The notes below the pieces were generated by a model, which saw only the letters and a list, made by a program, of their open reading frames with translations, did no database searches and had not been told where the DNA came from. From contig CAZVNM010000007.1 in assembly GCA_964628685.1 (NCBI GenBank), positions 1-64,000 of the forward strand: DNA of 64,000 nucleotides. Direction: 5' to 3'. This document shows positions 26,210-35,404 of the stretch, piece after piece. The position numbers were made by a program, and so were the translations under genes. This DNA comes from CALMEC01 sp964628685. GTDB lineage: Bacteria; Actinomycetota; Thermoleophilia; Miltoncostaeales; Miltoncostaeaceae. Each line of letters opens with the position of its first letter. Position 1 is the stretch's first letter.

Positions 26210-26292
26210 CGGCTCCGGACCTCGCCCGCGCTGATCCGGCCGAACCACGGGTCCGAACCCATGACCGACCCGGTGGCGCCCGGGCTGTCCCC

Positions 26293-27690
26293 CTATTCGC
26301 CCGGCTCGGCCCGCGGCCCGTGCTCGGGCAGGCGCACCTGGCTCTTCTGGACCTCGGCGTGCTGTCCGCGCGCCGCGATCTGGTCGCGAAGCGCCTCCAG
26401 TGCGGCCGGCTCGCCGTGCACCGTGAGGAAGCGGGCGTCGGGACCCGCCCCGGACGACCAGTCGAGCAGCTCGGTGCGATCGGCGTGCGCCGACAGGCCG
26501 TTGATCGTGACCACACGGGCACGCACGTTGACCTCGTGACCCATGATCCGCACCCGCTGTGCCCCGTCGATCAGCTGACGCCCCAGGCCGCCGCGCGGCT
26601 GGAAGCCCACGATCATGAGGGTGGTGTGGGTGTCGTCCAGGTGGGCGCGCATGTGGTGCAGGATGCGTCCGCCGCTCATCATCCCGGACCCGGCGATGAC
26701 GATGGCCGCCTCGTGCGCGGCGTTGATCGCCTTGGAGTCCTCCACGGAGGCGGTGTAGCTCAGCCGTCGTGGGGCGAACGGGTCACGGGTGCGGGCGATC
26801 TGGCGCACCTCGTCGGAGAGCTCGTCCATGTGGGCCTGATAGACGTCCTCGACGCGCGCCGCGAGCGGCGAATCGACGTAGACGGGCATCGGCTCGATGC
26901 GCCCCTCGTCCTCCAGGCGGGCGATGTGGAACAGCACATCCTGCGCGCGCTCCAGGGCGAACGACGGGATGAGGATCTTGCCGCGACGGCGCTGGGCCTC
27001 CTTCAACACCCCCGCGAACTCATCGATGGTGGCCTCGAAGTCGCGGTGGTCGCGGTCGCCGTAGGTGGACTCGATGACCACGACGTCCGCGGGCGGGCAC
27101 CCGGTGGGATCGGGCAGCACGTCCTTGCGCGCGTTGCCGACGTCACCGCTGAAGACCACCCGCCTGCCGGCCACCTCGACCAGGAAGCTGCACGAGCCCG
27201 GGATGTGGCCGGCCACCTGGGCGGTGACCGTGAGGCCGGCGGCCTCGAACGGCGTGTCGTACTCGATCGGCCGGAAGCGCTCCATCGTGCGACGCACGTC
27301 CGACTCGTCGAACGTGGGCACGTCCGGGACCTTGCCCCGGCGCTCGGCGCGCTCCACGTCGTCGGCCTGGATCTTGGCGGCGTCCAGCAGCAGGTGCTGA
27401 CACAGGTCGCGCGTTGCCGGACGGGCGTAGATGGGCCCCTCGTAGCCCTTCTTCACCAGGATCGGCAGCCGCCCCGAGTGGTCCAGGTGCGCGTGGGTGA
27501 GGAGCACCGCGTCGATCGCGACCGGGTCGAAGGCGAACGCCTCGCGGTTGAGGTCGAAGAGCGCCCGCGACCCCTGGAAGGCACCGCAGTCCACCAGCAC
27601 GTTCACGCTGCCGGTGTCCAGCAGGTGGCACGAGCCGGTGACGGTGGTGGCCGCCCCGTACGAGCGGATCTGGAACGGCATGTCGGTCAT
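26293..27690 (-). CDS. Metallo-beta-lactamase/beta-CASP RNA-processing nuclease family protein
   Basis: 465 residues. MBL motifs are HAHLDHSG (motif 2), HIPGSCSF (motif 3) and SGDVGN (motif 4). The beta-CASP insertion has ESTYGDRDH, PSFALERAQ and SGMMSGGR, and the C-terminus has NGLSAHADRTEL. This fits the bacterial CPSF73-like exonuclease family (YsgB/TTHA0252 type), which cuts RNA using two zinc ions. The ATG at 27690 follows GGGAGAGG and overlaps the upstream membrane-protein stop by 4 bases. Confidence 0.92.
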   Translation of the reverse strand: MTDMPFQIRSYGAATTVTGSCHLLDTGSVNVLVDCGAFQGSRALFDLNREAFAFDPVAIDAVLLTHAHLDHSGRLPILVKKGYEGPIYARPATRDLCQHLLLDAAKIQADDVERAERRGKVPDVPTFDESDVRRTMERFRPIEYDTPFEAAGLTVTAQVAGHIPGSCSFLVEVAGRRVVFSGDVGNARKDVLPDPTGCPPADVVVIESTYGDRDHRDFEATIDEFAGVLKEAQRRRGKILIPSFALERAQDVLFHIARLEDEGRIEPMPVYVDSPLAARVEDVYQAHMDELSDEVRQIARTRDPFAPRRLSYTASVEDSKAINAAHEAAIVIAGSGMMSGGRILHHMRAHLDDTHTTLMIVGFQPRGGLGRQLIDGAQRVRIMGHEVNVRARVVTINGLSAHADRTELLDWSSGAGPDARFLTVHGEPAALEALRDQIAARGQHAEVQKSQVRLPEHGPRAEPGE

Positions 27691-27938
27691 CGCCTCTCCC
27701 TGCGTCGTCGTCGATCGGCCTCCGCCTGGCGTTTGCGGGCGGCCTCCGCCTTGGTGGCCACGATGATGAGGGCGGCGCCGAGGAACCCCCAGAACACCGA
27801 GTAGGACAGTCCGCGGCCCAGCGGCTGGTTGAGCGGGCCGAGGTGGAACGCCAGCATCGCCGCCAGCGAGACCGGAAGCGCGATCGCCGCCTGCACCCCG
27901 GTCGATCGGGACTCCCACCACCGGACGAGGCGGTTCAT
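27687..27938 (-). CDS. Small two-helix membrane protein
   Basis: 83 residues. Two membrane helices (AAIALPVSLAAMLAF and YSVFWGFLGAALIIVAT) are followed by a very basic tail (KAEAARKRQAEADRRRRRERR). It is bracketed by overlaps: its ATG shares one base with the apt stop, and its own stop overlaps the nuclease start. The basic tail could contact nucleic acid or anionic lipid; no family is recognised. Confidence 0.75.
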   Translation of the reverse strand: MNRLVRWWESRSTGVQAAIALPVSLAAMLAFHLGPLNQPLGRGLSYSVFWGFLGAALIIVATKAEAARKRQAEADRRRRRERR

Positions 27939-28486
27939 CACGCCGTGGGCACCGCCTCGGACGCGTACTGGACGAGCGTCAGAATGTCGTGGCCGTCCAG
28001 GCGGTCACGACCGGGTAGGAACGTGAGCTCGACCACGAAGGCGGCCCCGACCACGATGCCGCCCAGGCGCTCGATCATCCTGCACTTGGCCTGCGCCGTC
28101 CCGCCGGTGGCAAGGAGGTCGTCGTGCACCAGCACGCGCATGCCGCGTTCGATCGCGTCCTCGTGGATCTCGAGGGTGTCGATGCCGTACTCAAGCTCGT
28201 ACTCGTGGCTGATCGTCCGTCCCGGCAGCTTGCCGGGCTTGCGCGCGGCGACGAACCCGCAGCCGAGCTCACGTGCGACGGCTCCGCCGCAGATGAAGCC
28301 ACGCGCCTCCGCCCCCAGCACCAGGTCCACGTCTTTGGGCCGCGCCCAGTCGGCGATGCGCTCCACGCACGCCTCGAGGCCACGGGGGTCGGCGAACAGC
28401 GGCATGAGGTCGTAGAAGAGGATCCCCGGCTTGGGGTGGTTGGGGATCTTGCGGATTGCTGCGTCGATGTCGAACGCGTCTGCCAC
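27938..28486 (-). CDS. apt: Adenine phosphoribosyltransferase
   Basis: 182 residues. IRKIPNHPKPGILFYDLMPLF at the N-terminus, LGAEARGFICGGA, ARKPGKLPG and the PRPP loop VLVHDDLLATGGTA are all characteristic. It salvages adenine to AMP using PRPP. I chose the GTG at 28486 because GGAAGGAAG lies just upstream; an ATG at 28540 would add residues unlike the family. It heads a short overlapping unit with a small membrane protein and an RNase-like gene. Confidence 0.95.
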   Translation of the reverse strand: MADAFDIDAAIRKIPNHPKPGILFYDLMPLFADPRGLEACVERIADWARPKDVDLVLGAEARGFICGGAVARELGCGFVAARKPGKLPGRTISHEYELEYGIDTLEIHEDAIERGMRVLVHDDLLATGGTAQAKCRMIERLGGIVVGAAFVVELTFLPGRDRLDGHDILTLVQYASEAVPTA

Positions 28487-28616
28487 TCGGCTTCCTTCCG
28501 ATTGACGAACGGGCACCATCGCCGGTGGCCGGGCGGTCATCTCCCGGTCCGGTGAAGCGGTCCCTGCAACCCCGACATGCTAGTGGACCGGGTGCGACGC
28601 CCGACCCGGGACGCGG

Positions 28617-29324
28617 TCACGCTCCGACGATGCGCCGAAGCTCCGAGACCAGCATCAGGTGCCGCAGATGCGACGCGAGCGCAGCCAGGTTCTCGAGCTC
28701 GCCCAGCGCCGCCCGGCGGCGGTCCGGGTTCTTGGCGTGGAGTCCCGCCGCCAGCACCTGCTCCAGCAGCCCCGCCTCGCGCTCGGCGGCGACCCGGAAG
28801 ATGCGCAGATGGCGTGGCTCGACGCCGAACGCCGCCAGCTCCACCGCCGTCTGCACGATCTCGCGGTCGGTGTCGCTGTACCCGCCGTCCTCGGCCGACG
28901 CGATGAGCCCGTACTGCTCGAGCGCCGCCAGGAGGGCCATGGGCGCACCCGTGCGCTCGGCGACCTCGCTCGCGTCGGTGCGCACGGTGGGCGCCGGTTC
29001 GGCCAGGTTGGCCCGCTTCAGCTGGCGCGCCTGGTTGGAGACGCTGAACGACCCGGACGTCGACGACTCGAGCTCCTGACGGATGACGCGCAGGGGCAGG
29101 AACTCGTCGCGCTGCAGGCGCAGGATGGTCCGCAGCCGCTCGACGTCGTTCTGCGTGTACTTGCGGTAGCCGCCCTCGGTGCGCTGCGGCGTGATGAGCC
29201 GCTGGTCCTCCAGGAACCGGATCTTCGAGATCGAGATGGAGGGGAACTCGGCCTTGAGCTCCTTGCAGACGCGCCCGATGGTGAGCGCCTTGTGATTCGG
29301 GGCGGCTCCCGGGTCGGTGCTCAC
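28617..29324 (-). CDS. ftsR: MerR-family regulator, FtsR-like
   Basis: 235 residues. The N-terminal MerR helix-turn-helix (TIGRVCKELKAEFPSISISK, IRFLEDQRLITPQRTEGGYR) is followed by a long helical region with DTDREIVQTAVEL and LLAAGLHAKNPDRRRAALGE. In Mycobacterium and Corynebacterium, the homologue next to the FHA gene garA is FtsR, an activator of ftsZ. The symbol is given by gene order and similarity, not proof. Its start overlaps the FHA stop by 4 bases. Confidence 0.85.
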   Translation of the reverse strand: MSTDPGAAPNHKALTIGRVCKELKAEFPSISISKIRFLEDQRLITPQRTEGGYRKYTQNDVERLRTILRLQRDEFLPLRVIRQELESSTSGSFSVSNQARQLKRANLAEPAPTVRTDASEVAERTGAPMALLAALEQYGLIASAEDGGYSDTDREIVQTAVELAAFGVEPRHLRIFRVAAEREAGLLEQVLAAGLHAKNPDRRRAALGELENLAALASHLRHLMLVSELRRIVGA

Positions 29325-29782
29325 CTGATGAACACCAGACGGAACTTGCCGATCTGGATCTCGTCACCGTCCAGGAGCGCCTCGGGGTTGTCGATGCGCC
29401 GGCGGTTGACGTAGGTGCCGTTGAGGCTTCCCAGGTCGTCCAGCGTCACCTCGTCGCCCACCGCGACCTGGGCGTGCTTGCGCGAGACGGTGACGTCGTC
29501 CAGGAAGATGTCGCACTTGGGGTCGCGCCCCAGGGTCACGACGCGGGACGACTCCAACCGGAACACCTGGCCCGACACGCCGCCGCCCGAACGGATGGCG
29601 AACGCGGGCCCCTCCACACCGCCGGACGTGCCGACCTGCGGGTCGGTCTCCAGATCCGGGATCGCAAACGGACCCGTCGTCTGTGAACCGGCGCCGGACT
29701 CGTGCGGCAGCAGCGCTCCGCAGCGCTCACAGTAGGTGTGAGCACGCTCGCTCTGGTGGAAGCCGCACTCGGGGCAGTACAT
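29321..29782 (-). CDS. FHA-domain protein, GarA-like, with N-terminal zinc ribbon
   Basis: 153 residues. It begins with a CPEC...CERC zinc ribbon and a linker with TTGPFAI. An FHA domain follows (about 70-150: VVTLGRDPKCDIFLDDVTVSR, KHAQV, LGSLNGTYVN, EIQIGKFRLVF). FHA domains bind phosphothreonine; GarA relatives switch metabolic enzymes after kinase phosphorylation. It sits between an RsiG-like gene (1-base overlap) and an FtsR-like gene (4-base overlap), the conserved actinobacterial neighbourhood. Confidence 0.88.
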   Translation of the reverse strand: MYCPECGFHQSERAHTYCERCGALLPHESGAGSQTTGPFAIPDLETDPQVGTSGGVEGPAFAIRSGGGVSGQVFRLESSRVVTLGRDPKCDIFLDDVTVSRKHAQVAVGDEVTLDDLGSLNGTYVNRRRIDNPEALLDGDEIQIGKFRLVFIR

Positions 29783-30081
29783 CAGGCGGAACCGTCCCCG
29801 GGCGGTGGGAACTGGATCGTCACCATGCCCCGCATGACCCTGTCCATCTCCTCGATCTCCTCGGGGGTGAGCGACATGGGTGTGTCCTCGTTGAGGCGCC
29901 GCTGCACCTCGGCCTTGGCCAGCTCGATCTGGCCGTGGAGGAATCGCCGCTGGAACGAGATCTCCCGTTCTCGGCGCGAGAGGTGATGGACCGTGTCGCG
30001 AAGCTCCTCGTCGCTCAGGCTGGGGAAATCGACCTGTGCGGAGGAAACGTCGGGCTTTCCTGGCTGTTCCGGAGCGCTCAT
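29782..30081 (-). CDS. RsiG-like protein, candidate c-di-GMP-responsive anti-sigma factor
   Basis: 99 residues, mostly helical, with LSDEELRDTVHHL and then EREISFQRRFLHGQIE. The known RsiG signature E(X)3S(X)2R(X)3Q(X)3D is largely present: E38, S42 and R45 fit, while H49 and E53 replace Gln and Asp. In Streptomyces, RsiG bound to c-di-GMP holds the sigma factor WhiG; ancestral types have a single motif copy and work as homodimers. Only one copy is seen here. No sigma factor gene is adjacent. The start at 30081 removes a non-matching extension. Confidence 0.72.
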   Translation of the reverse strand: MSAPEQPGKPDVSSAQVDFPSLSDEELRDTVHHLSRREREISFQRRFLHGQIELAKAEVQRRLNEDTPMSLTPEEIEEMDRVMRGMVTIQFPPPGDGSA

Positions 30082-30115
30082 GGTCGCGACAGCATAGCCC
30101 ACGACCGTCCAAACC

Positions 30116-30673
30116 TCATGTCGAGGCTGAGCCTCGCAATCGACGTGTCGCCGTGCGCGCATAGTTCACGAGCGTTGCCAACGAGAGGGCCACGGCCAGC
30201 CAGAAGACCACGTCTCCCCCGACCCACTCGGTGAGCAGGCAGATGCCCGTGCCGACCATGGCGAGCGTGGAGCTGGTCTTGCCCCACCAGTCGACGTGCA
30301 TCTCGACCCCGCGTCGCGCCAGCCAGACGAACGCCGCCACGGCGAGGACGTCGCGGACGAGGATCACCACCGGCCCGGGCCAGGCCAGACGCCCCAGCAC
30401 GATCAGACCGACCAGCCCCACGGCCATCACCAGCCGGTCGGCCAGCGGATCGGCGATGCGGCCGAAGCGGGACTCGGCGTGCAGGTAGCGCGCCAGCTTG
30501 CCGTCCACGAAGTCGGTCAGGGCGATGCCGGTGAAGAGCCACGCCACCAGCGGGGACGTGGGTCCGTCGACGGTCGCGATGGCCCAGATCAGGACCGGGA
30601 TGCCCGCCAGGCGCACCATCGTGATGGCGTTGGGAAGCCATCGCAGCCTGGACTTCCAGGAGAGATCACTCAC
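30116..30673 (-). CDS. pgsA: CDP-alcohol phosphatidyltransferase (PgsA-like)
   Basis: 185 residues with about five membrane helices. The catalytic motif D(x2)DG(x2)AR(x8)G(x3)D(x3)D is intact within TDFVDGKLARYLHAESRFG and the following RIADPLADR. It most likely makes phosphatidylglycerol phosphate from CDP-diacylglycerol, although other head-group acceptors are possible. The GTG at 30673 begins six bases after the tRNA-Pro 3' end, so both may share a transcript. RsiG-like, FHA and MerR genes follow. Confidence 0.88.
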   Translation of the reverse strand: MSDLSWKSRLRWLPNAITMVRLAGIPVLIWAIATVDGPTSPLVAWLFTGIALTDFVDGKLARYLHAESRFGRIADPLADRLVMAVGLVGLIVLGRLAWPGPVVILVRDVLAVAAFVWLARRGVEMHVDWWGKTSSTLAMVGTGICLLTEWVGGDVVFWLAVALSLATLVNYARTATRRLRGSAST

Positions 30674-30676
30674 GTG

Positions 30677-30753
<77 letters not shown>

Positions 30754-30799
30754 AAGCAGGGGGAGGTTACCACAGGGCCGGTGCCCGTCCCCCGGGTGG

Positions 30800-31144
30800 T
30801 CATCGGTCGGCGATCGACCGCAGGCGCCGCTCGATGTCGTTCCATCCCGGTGCGACGTCGGGCACCCGGCGCAGGCAGTCGGCGATCTGGTCGGCCTGCT
30901 CGGCGGCCGCGTCGCGCACGCCCTTCTCGTCGGCGGCGTCGGCCTCGAGGGCCGCGACCGCGCTGCGCACGTCCTCCGACGCCCGTTGTCCGACGGCCTT
31001 GCAGTCGCCGCCGGTCTTCTGGTCGAGGGTCGCCACGGCGTCCTTGGCGCGGGCCGTCAGGCGGTCGACGTCGTCCTTCCACGGCGCGGTCCAGATGACG
31101 CCGAAGCTGCCGGCCACGAGCAGTGCGATGACGATCCACTTCAT
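30800..31144 (-). CDS. Small membrane-anchored helical protein, unknown
   Basis: 114 residues. One N-terminal membrane helix or signal anchor (KWIVIALLVAGSFGVIWTA) is followed by Ala/Asp-rich helices with two cysteines (GDCKAVG and ADCLRRV) that could form a disulfide outside the membrane. The ATG at 31144 overlaps the proS stop in ATGA. No family recognised. Confidence 0.7.
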   Translation of the reverse strand: MKWIVIALLVAGSFGVIWTAPWKDDVDRLTARAKDAVATLDQKTGGDCKAVGQRASEDVRSAVAALEADAADEKGVRDAAAEQADQIADCLRRVPDVAPGWNDIERRLRSIADR

Positions 31145-32895
31145 GCGAGCGACTCCCACAGCTCACGCAGCGCCGCGGCGGCGCCGTCCAGGTCGACGCT
31201 CCGCTTCTCGCGACCACGGCGCACCTGCACCTCGAGCGGCCCGTCCGGCAGCGTGCGCTTGCCCAGGGTCACGCGCAGCGGACAGCCGAGCAGCTCGGCC
31301 TCGATGAACTTCTCGCCGGGCGACATCCCCGGCCGGTCGTCCAGGAGCACCGCGAGCCCCAGGTCGGAGAGCTCGTCGTAGAGCCGGGTCGCGTACTCGG
31401 CCTGCGGCGTGTCCGGGTCCCCGATCAGCACCATGTGGACGTCGAACGGTGCGATCGCCTTGGGCCAGACGATCCCCACCTCGTCGTTGGAGTGCTCGAT
31501 GGCGGCGGCCGCCACGCGGGCCGGGCCGATGCCGTAGGAGCCCATGACGATCGTCTGCTCCTTCCCGTCCTGGTCCAGGTAGGTGGCGCCCAGCGGGTCG
31601 GAGTAGCGCGTGCCCAGCTTGAAGATGTTGCCGACCTCGATGACCGGCTCGAGCATGAGCGGCGCACCGGAGACCGGGCACCCCTCCCCCGCCAGCACCT
31701 CGCGGATGTCGGCCACCTCGGCCTGGAAGTCGCGGCCGTGCTTGACGCCGCGCATGTGCCTGCCGGTCTCGTTGGCCCCGGTGACGTAGTGGCCCCTGGT
31801 GATGGTCTCGTCGGCGACGATCCGCACCCGCTGCTCCATGCCCACCGGGCCCAGCGAGCCGGCGTCGGCGCCGAACACGTCGCGGATCTCCTCCGCGTGC
31901 GCCGCCCGGTGCGGGCCGATCAGGTTGGTGAGCTTGACCGTGCTGACGGCGTGCTCACCGCGCACGAGCGCCAGCACCATCGTCCCGTCGTCGGTCACGA
32001 CCACCACGCTCTTCGCGAGCACCGCCGGCTCGAGGCCGGTGAACTCGGCCACCTGGGCGATCGACTCGACGCCCGGCGTGTCGAAGGGCTCCGGGGCGCC
32101 CGGGTCGTCCGGGAACGCCGGCTCGCGCGCGACCGACGTGGCGATCTCGAGGTTGGCGGCGTACGCGTCGCTTCGGGCGACCACGTTCTCCCCCACCTCC
32201 GACGGCGCCATGAACTCGTGCGCCCCGGCGCCGCCCATCATGCCGACGTCGCTCTCGACGGCGTACCAGGTGAGCCCGCAGCGGTCGAAGATGCGCGCGT
32301 AGGCCTCGTGGTGGGCCTCGTAGCTGCGGTCGAGGCCCGCGTCGTCGCGGTCGAAGGAGTACGAGTCCTTCATGGTGAACTCGCGCACCCGCAGCATCCC
32401 GCTCTTGGGGCGCGGCTCGTCGCGCATCTTGGTCTGCAGGTGGTACCAGCTCTGCGGCAGGTCGCGGTACGAGCGGATCTCGCGCGCCGCGTGCCAGGTG
32501 ACGATCTCCTCGTGGGTCATCGCCAGCACCATGCGACGTCCGCTGCGGTCCTCAAGGCGGAACTGCTCCGACAGGCCATAGCGCCCGGTCTCCTCCCAGA
32601 TCTCAGCCGGGTTCATCACCGGCATGAGGATCTCCTGCGCGCCGATGCGGTTCATCTCCTCGCGGATGATCGCCTCCACCCGCTGGATGACCCGAAGGCC
32701 CAGCGGCATGATCGTGTAGAGGCCGGCGGCCAGCTGACGGACCAGGCCGGCGCGGACCATCAGCCTGTGGCTGACGGCCTCGGCGTCGGCCGGGGCGTCG
32801 CGCAGGGTGGGCCAGAAGCGGCCGGTGAGGCGCCAGGAGTCGCCGCGGGGTGCCGCGGCCATGCGCCAGTCGTCGGAGGATTTCTGGGTGCTCAT
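31141..32895 (-). CDS. proS: Prolyl-tRNA synthetase
   Basis: 584 residues, bacterial type with the insertion (editing-like) domain between motifs 2 and 3. Class II signatures are LGLRVIQRVEAIIREEMNRI, TWHAAREIRSYRDLP with REFTMKDSYSFD, and GSYGIGPARVAAA. The C-terminal anticodon-binding domain contains KFIEAELLGCPLRVTLGKR. It charges tRNA-Pro; a tRNA-Pro gene lies just downstream on the same strand. It shares one base with the ispG stop. Confidence 0.97.
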   Translation of the reverse strand: MSTQKSSDDWRMAAAPRGDSWRLTGRFWPTLRDAPADAEAVSHRLMVRAGLVRQLAAGLYTIMPLGLRVIQRVEAIIREEMNRIGAQEILMPVMNPAEIWEETGRYGLSEQFRLEDRSGRRMVLAMTHEEIVTWHAAREIRSYRDLPQSWYHLQTKMRDEPRPKSGMLRVREFTMKDSYSFDRDDAGLDRSYEAHHEAYARIFDRCGLTWYAVESDVGMMGGAGAHEFMAPSEVGENVVARSDAYAANLEIATSVAREPAFPDDPGAPEPFDTPGVESIAQVAEFTGLEPAVLAKSVVVVTDDGTMVLALVRGEHAVSTVKLTNLIGPHRAAHAEEIRDVFGADAGSLGPVGMEQRVRIVADETITRGHYVTGANETGRHMRGVKHGRDFQAEVADIREVLAGEGCPVSGAPLMLEPVIEVGNIFKLGTRYSDPLGATYLDQDGKEQTIVMGSYGIGPARVAAAAIEHSNDEVGIVWPKAIAPFDVHMVLIGDPDTPQAEYATRLYDELSDLGLAVLLDDRPGMSPGEKFIEAELLGCPLRVTLGKRTLPDGPLEVQVRRGREKRSVDLDGAAAALRELWESLA

Positions 32896-34133
32896 CAGGC
32901 GGGCACGCTAGCAGCGCCGCCTGGCGCCACCGGGTACCGCTCATCCACGTACCGCTCCACCATCGCCATGAAGTCCTCGGCCAGGCCCGCGCCCTCCAGG
33001 GTCGCGACCTTCTGCCCGTCCACGTACACGGGCGCGCGGGGCTCCTCCCCGGTGCCCGGCAGGCTGATGCCGATGTCGGCGGCGCGGCTCTCGCCGGGTC
33101 CGTTGACGATGCAGCCCATGACCGCGACCTTGAGCGCCGCGGCGCCCGGCCGTTCGGTGCGCCACACCGTCATCCGCTCCTCCAGACGGGCCTCGATGGC
33201 CTGGGCGAGCTCCTGGAAGACGGTGCTGGTGGTGCGCCCGCAACCGGGACAGGCCGTGACCTCCGGTCGGAACGAGCGCAGGCCGAGCGACTGCAGAAGG
33301 TCCAGGCACACGCGCACCTCGAGGGTGCGGTCACCGCCCGGCTCGGGGGTGAGGGAGGCGCGGATGGTGTCGCCGATCCCGGACTCGAGCAGCACCGCGA
33401 GGGCCGCCGAGGTCGCGACGATGCCCTTGCTGGACATGCCGGCCTCGGTGAGGCCCAGGTGCAGCGGGTATTCGCAGCGGGCCGCCAGGTCGCGGTAGAC
33501 GGCCACCATCTCCGGCAGCCGGCTCACCTTGCAGGAGATGATGATGCGGTCGTGGCCCAGGCCGATTTCCTCGGCCGCCTCGGCCGAGCGCAGGGCGCTC
33601 TGCACCATGGCCTCGCGCAGCACCTCCTCGGCGCTCGCCGGGTCGGCGCGCCGGGCGTTCTGGTCCATCAGGTCGTCCAGGAGCTCCGGGTCGAGCGACC
33701 CGGCGTTGACCCCGATGCGGACCGGCTTTTCGTGGTCGATGGCCGCCTGGACGATCTCGGCGAAGTTCGCGTCGTGGCGGGCGCGCCGGCCCACGTTGCC
33801 CGGGTTGATGCGGAACTTGTCGAGCGCCTCGGCGGCGTCGGGGAACTCGCGAAGCAGCGTGTGGCCGTTGTAGTGGAAGTCCCCCACCAGCGGCACGCGC
33901 ACGCCGTGCTCGTCGCGCAGCCGGTCGCGGATCTCGGCCACCCTCGCCGCCGCCGCACGGTTGTTGACCGTGATGCGGACGATCTCGGACCCGGCGTTGG
34001 CCAGGTCGGCCACCTGACGGGCGGTGCCCTCGGCGTCGGCGGTGTCGGTGTTGGTCATCGACTGGACCACCACGGGGGCGTCGCCGCCCACCGCCACGTC
34101 GCCCACCGTGCACGTCACCGATGCCCGCCTCAT
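32895..34133 (-). CDS. ispG: 4-hydroxy-3-methylbut-2-en-1-yl diphosphate synthase (GcpE)
   Basis: 412 residues. VQSMTNTDTADAEGT at the N-terminus, RINPGNVG, and the C-terminal iron-sulfur ligands in ACPGCGRTT and GCIVNGPGE are diagnostic. It reduces MEcPP to HMBPP in the MEP isoprenoid pathway using a [4Fe-4S] cluster. It lies in the dxr-rseP-ispG-proS unit; its start overlaps the rseP stop by 4 bases. Confidence 0.97.
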   Translation of the reverse strand: MRRASVTCTVGDVAVGGDAPVVVQSMTNTDTADAEGTARQVADLANAGSEIVRITVNNRAAAARVAEIRDRLRDEHGVRVPLVGDFHYNGHTLLREFPDAAEALDKFRINPGNVGRRARHDANFAEIVQAAIDHEKPVRIGVNAGSLDPELLDDLMDQNARRADPASAEEVLREAMVQSALRSAEAAEEIGLGHDRIIISCKVSRLPEMVAVYRDLAARCEYPLHLGLTEAGMSSKGIVATSAALAVLLESGIGDTIRASLTPEPGGDRTLEVRVCLDLLQSLGLRSFRPEVTACPGCGRTTSTVFQELAQAIEARLEERMTVWRTERPGAAALKVAVMGCIVNGPGESRAADIGISLPGTGEEPRAPVYVDGQKVATLEGAGLAEDFMAMVERYVDERYPVAPGGAASVPA

Positions 34134-35404
34134 GGGTTGAAGCCCTCCCCGGTCAGCCTGCCGATGTCGTTGTTGAACGCGTAGATCGCGAGGATCATGA
34201 CCAGGCCGATGCCGATGATCGAGGCCCGCTGGTAGACGGCGATGGAGAGGTTTCGTCCGCGCAGGCGTTCGGCGAGGGCGAAGACGATGTGGCCCCCGTC
34301 GAGCGGCAGGAGCGGGATGAGGTTCATGATCGCGAGGATCAGGCTGATGATCCCGACGAAGCGCATGATGGTGCCGAAGCCCTCGGCCGCGAACTCGTTG
34401 TAGGTCGCGCCGATGCCGATGGGGCCCGAGACCTGCTCGCGCACCTCGGACGAGGTGAAGAGCTTGCCGAGCGCCAGCACCTGCTCCTTGGTGAGGAAAC
34501 CGGTGAAGCGGAACGCGTTGCCGATGCCTGCGACGAGCCCGTCGCGCTCGGTGCCGGTGCGGGCCTGGTCGAAGGTGACGCCCAGCCGGCCGACGCCCGG
34601 GTCGGCGGGGTCGGACGTGAGCGGCGGCGTCGTCACGGTCTGCGTGCGGCCGTCGCGGACGAAGGTGACGTCGATGGGCTTGCCGGCGTTGCGGCGGATC
34701 TCGTCCCGCGCCGCGGTGAACGACGCCTCGAACGCCGCCGGATCCTCGCTCACCACCACGTCGTTGACCTTCGTCAGACGATCGTCACGCTGCAGCCCGG
34801 CGCTCGCCGCAGGGGTGTCCGCCGCCACCGAGCGCAGCGTCGAGACCGACTCGAACACCGGGGTGCCCACCCAGAACGAGATCGCGAAGGCGATGATGGC
34901 GACGACCACGTTGGCGAGCGGCCCGGCCAGGATGGTGGCCACCTTGCGCGGTGTGGTGGCGTTGCAGTAGGCGCGCTCGGCGATCTCCGGCGCCATCGGC
35001 ACCTCGCGCACCAACCGGACCTGGCCGTCGGGTGCCTCGCCGTGATCGCGCACCCACCCCTGTGGATGCGGCCCGGGATCGGTGGTGAAGGGCGTGTCGG
35101 CAGCCGCCTCCGCCCGCAGCACCGACGCGGCGCGATCGTCGTCGACGGGCACGGTGATGACCTCGCGCTCGAAGAGCTCCTCGCGCGCCATGCCGGTGAT
35201 CTTCACGTAGCCGCCCAGGGGCAGCCAGCCGATGCCGTACTCGGTCTCGCCGCGCCGGAACGACCAGAGCGGCCTGCCGAAGAACACCGAGAAGCGCTCC
35301 ACCCGCATGCCGCTCATCTTCGCCACGATCATGTGCCCCAGCTCGTGCAGGATGATCAGCACGATCAGGATGAGGACGAAGACCGCGATGTTGACACCGG
35401 TCAC
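34130..35404 (-). CDS. rseP: Site-2 protease, RseP/RIP metalloprotease
   Basis: 424 residues. The zinc motif HELGH lies in the first membrane helix (near residue 20) and the second site (NLIPLLPLDGGHI) in a late helix. A PDZ domain (about 185-270, with PAASAGLQRDDRLTKVNDV) sits between. Such proteases cleave membrane-embedded anti-sigma factors or signal-peptide remnants. Start GTG 35404 overlaps the dxr stop. About 35 extra residues occur before the second helix (DDDRAASVLRAEAAADTPF). Confidence 0.94.
   Translation of the reverse strand: MTGVNIAVFVLILIVLIILHELGHMIVAKMSGMRVERFSVFFGRPLWSFRRGETEYGIGWLPLGGYVKITGMAREELFEREVITVPVDDDRAASVLRAEAAADTPFTTDPGPHPQGWVRDHGEAPDGQVRLVREVPMAPEIAERAYCNATTPRKVATILAGPLANVVVAIIAFAISFWVGTPVFESVSTLRSVAADTPAASAGLQRDDRLTKVNDVVVSEDPAAFEASFTAARDEIRRNAGKPIDVTFVRDGRTQTVTTPPLTSDPADPGVGRLGVTFDQARTGTERDGLVAGIGNAFRFTGFLTKEQVLALGKLFTSSEVREQVSGPIGIGATYNEFAAEGFGTIMRFVGIISLILAIMNLIPLLPLDGGHIVFALAERLRGRNLSIAVYQRASIIGIGLVMILAIYAFNNDIGRLTGEGFNP

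Noticed and set aside
26210..26292. Terminator between convergent genes
   Set aside because: Only a 4-base stem (GGGT/ACCC) was found; too weak to call.
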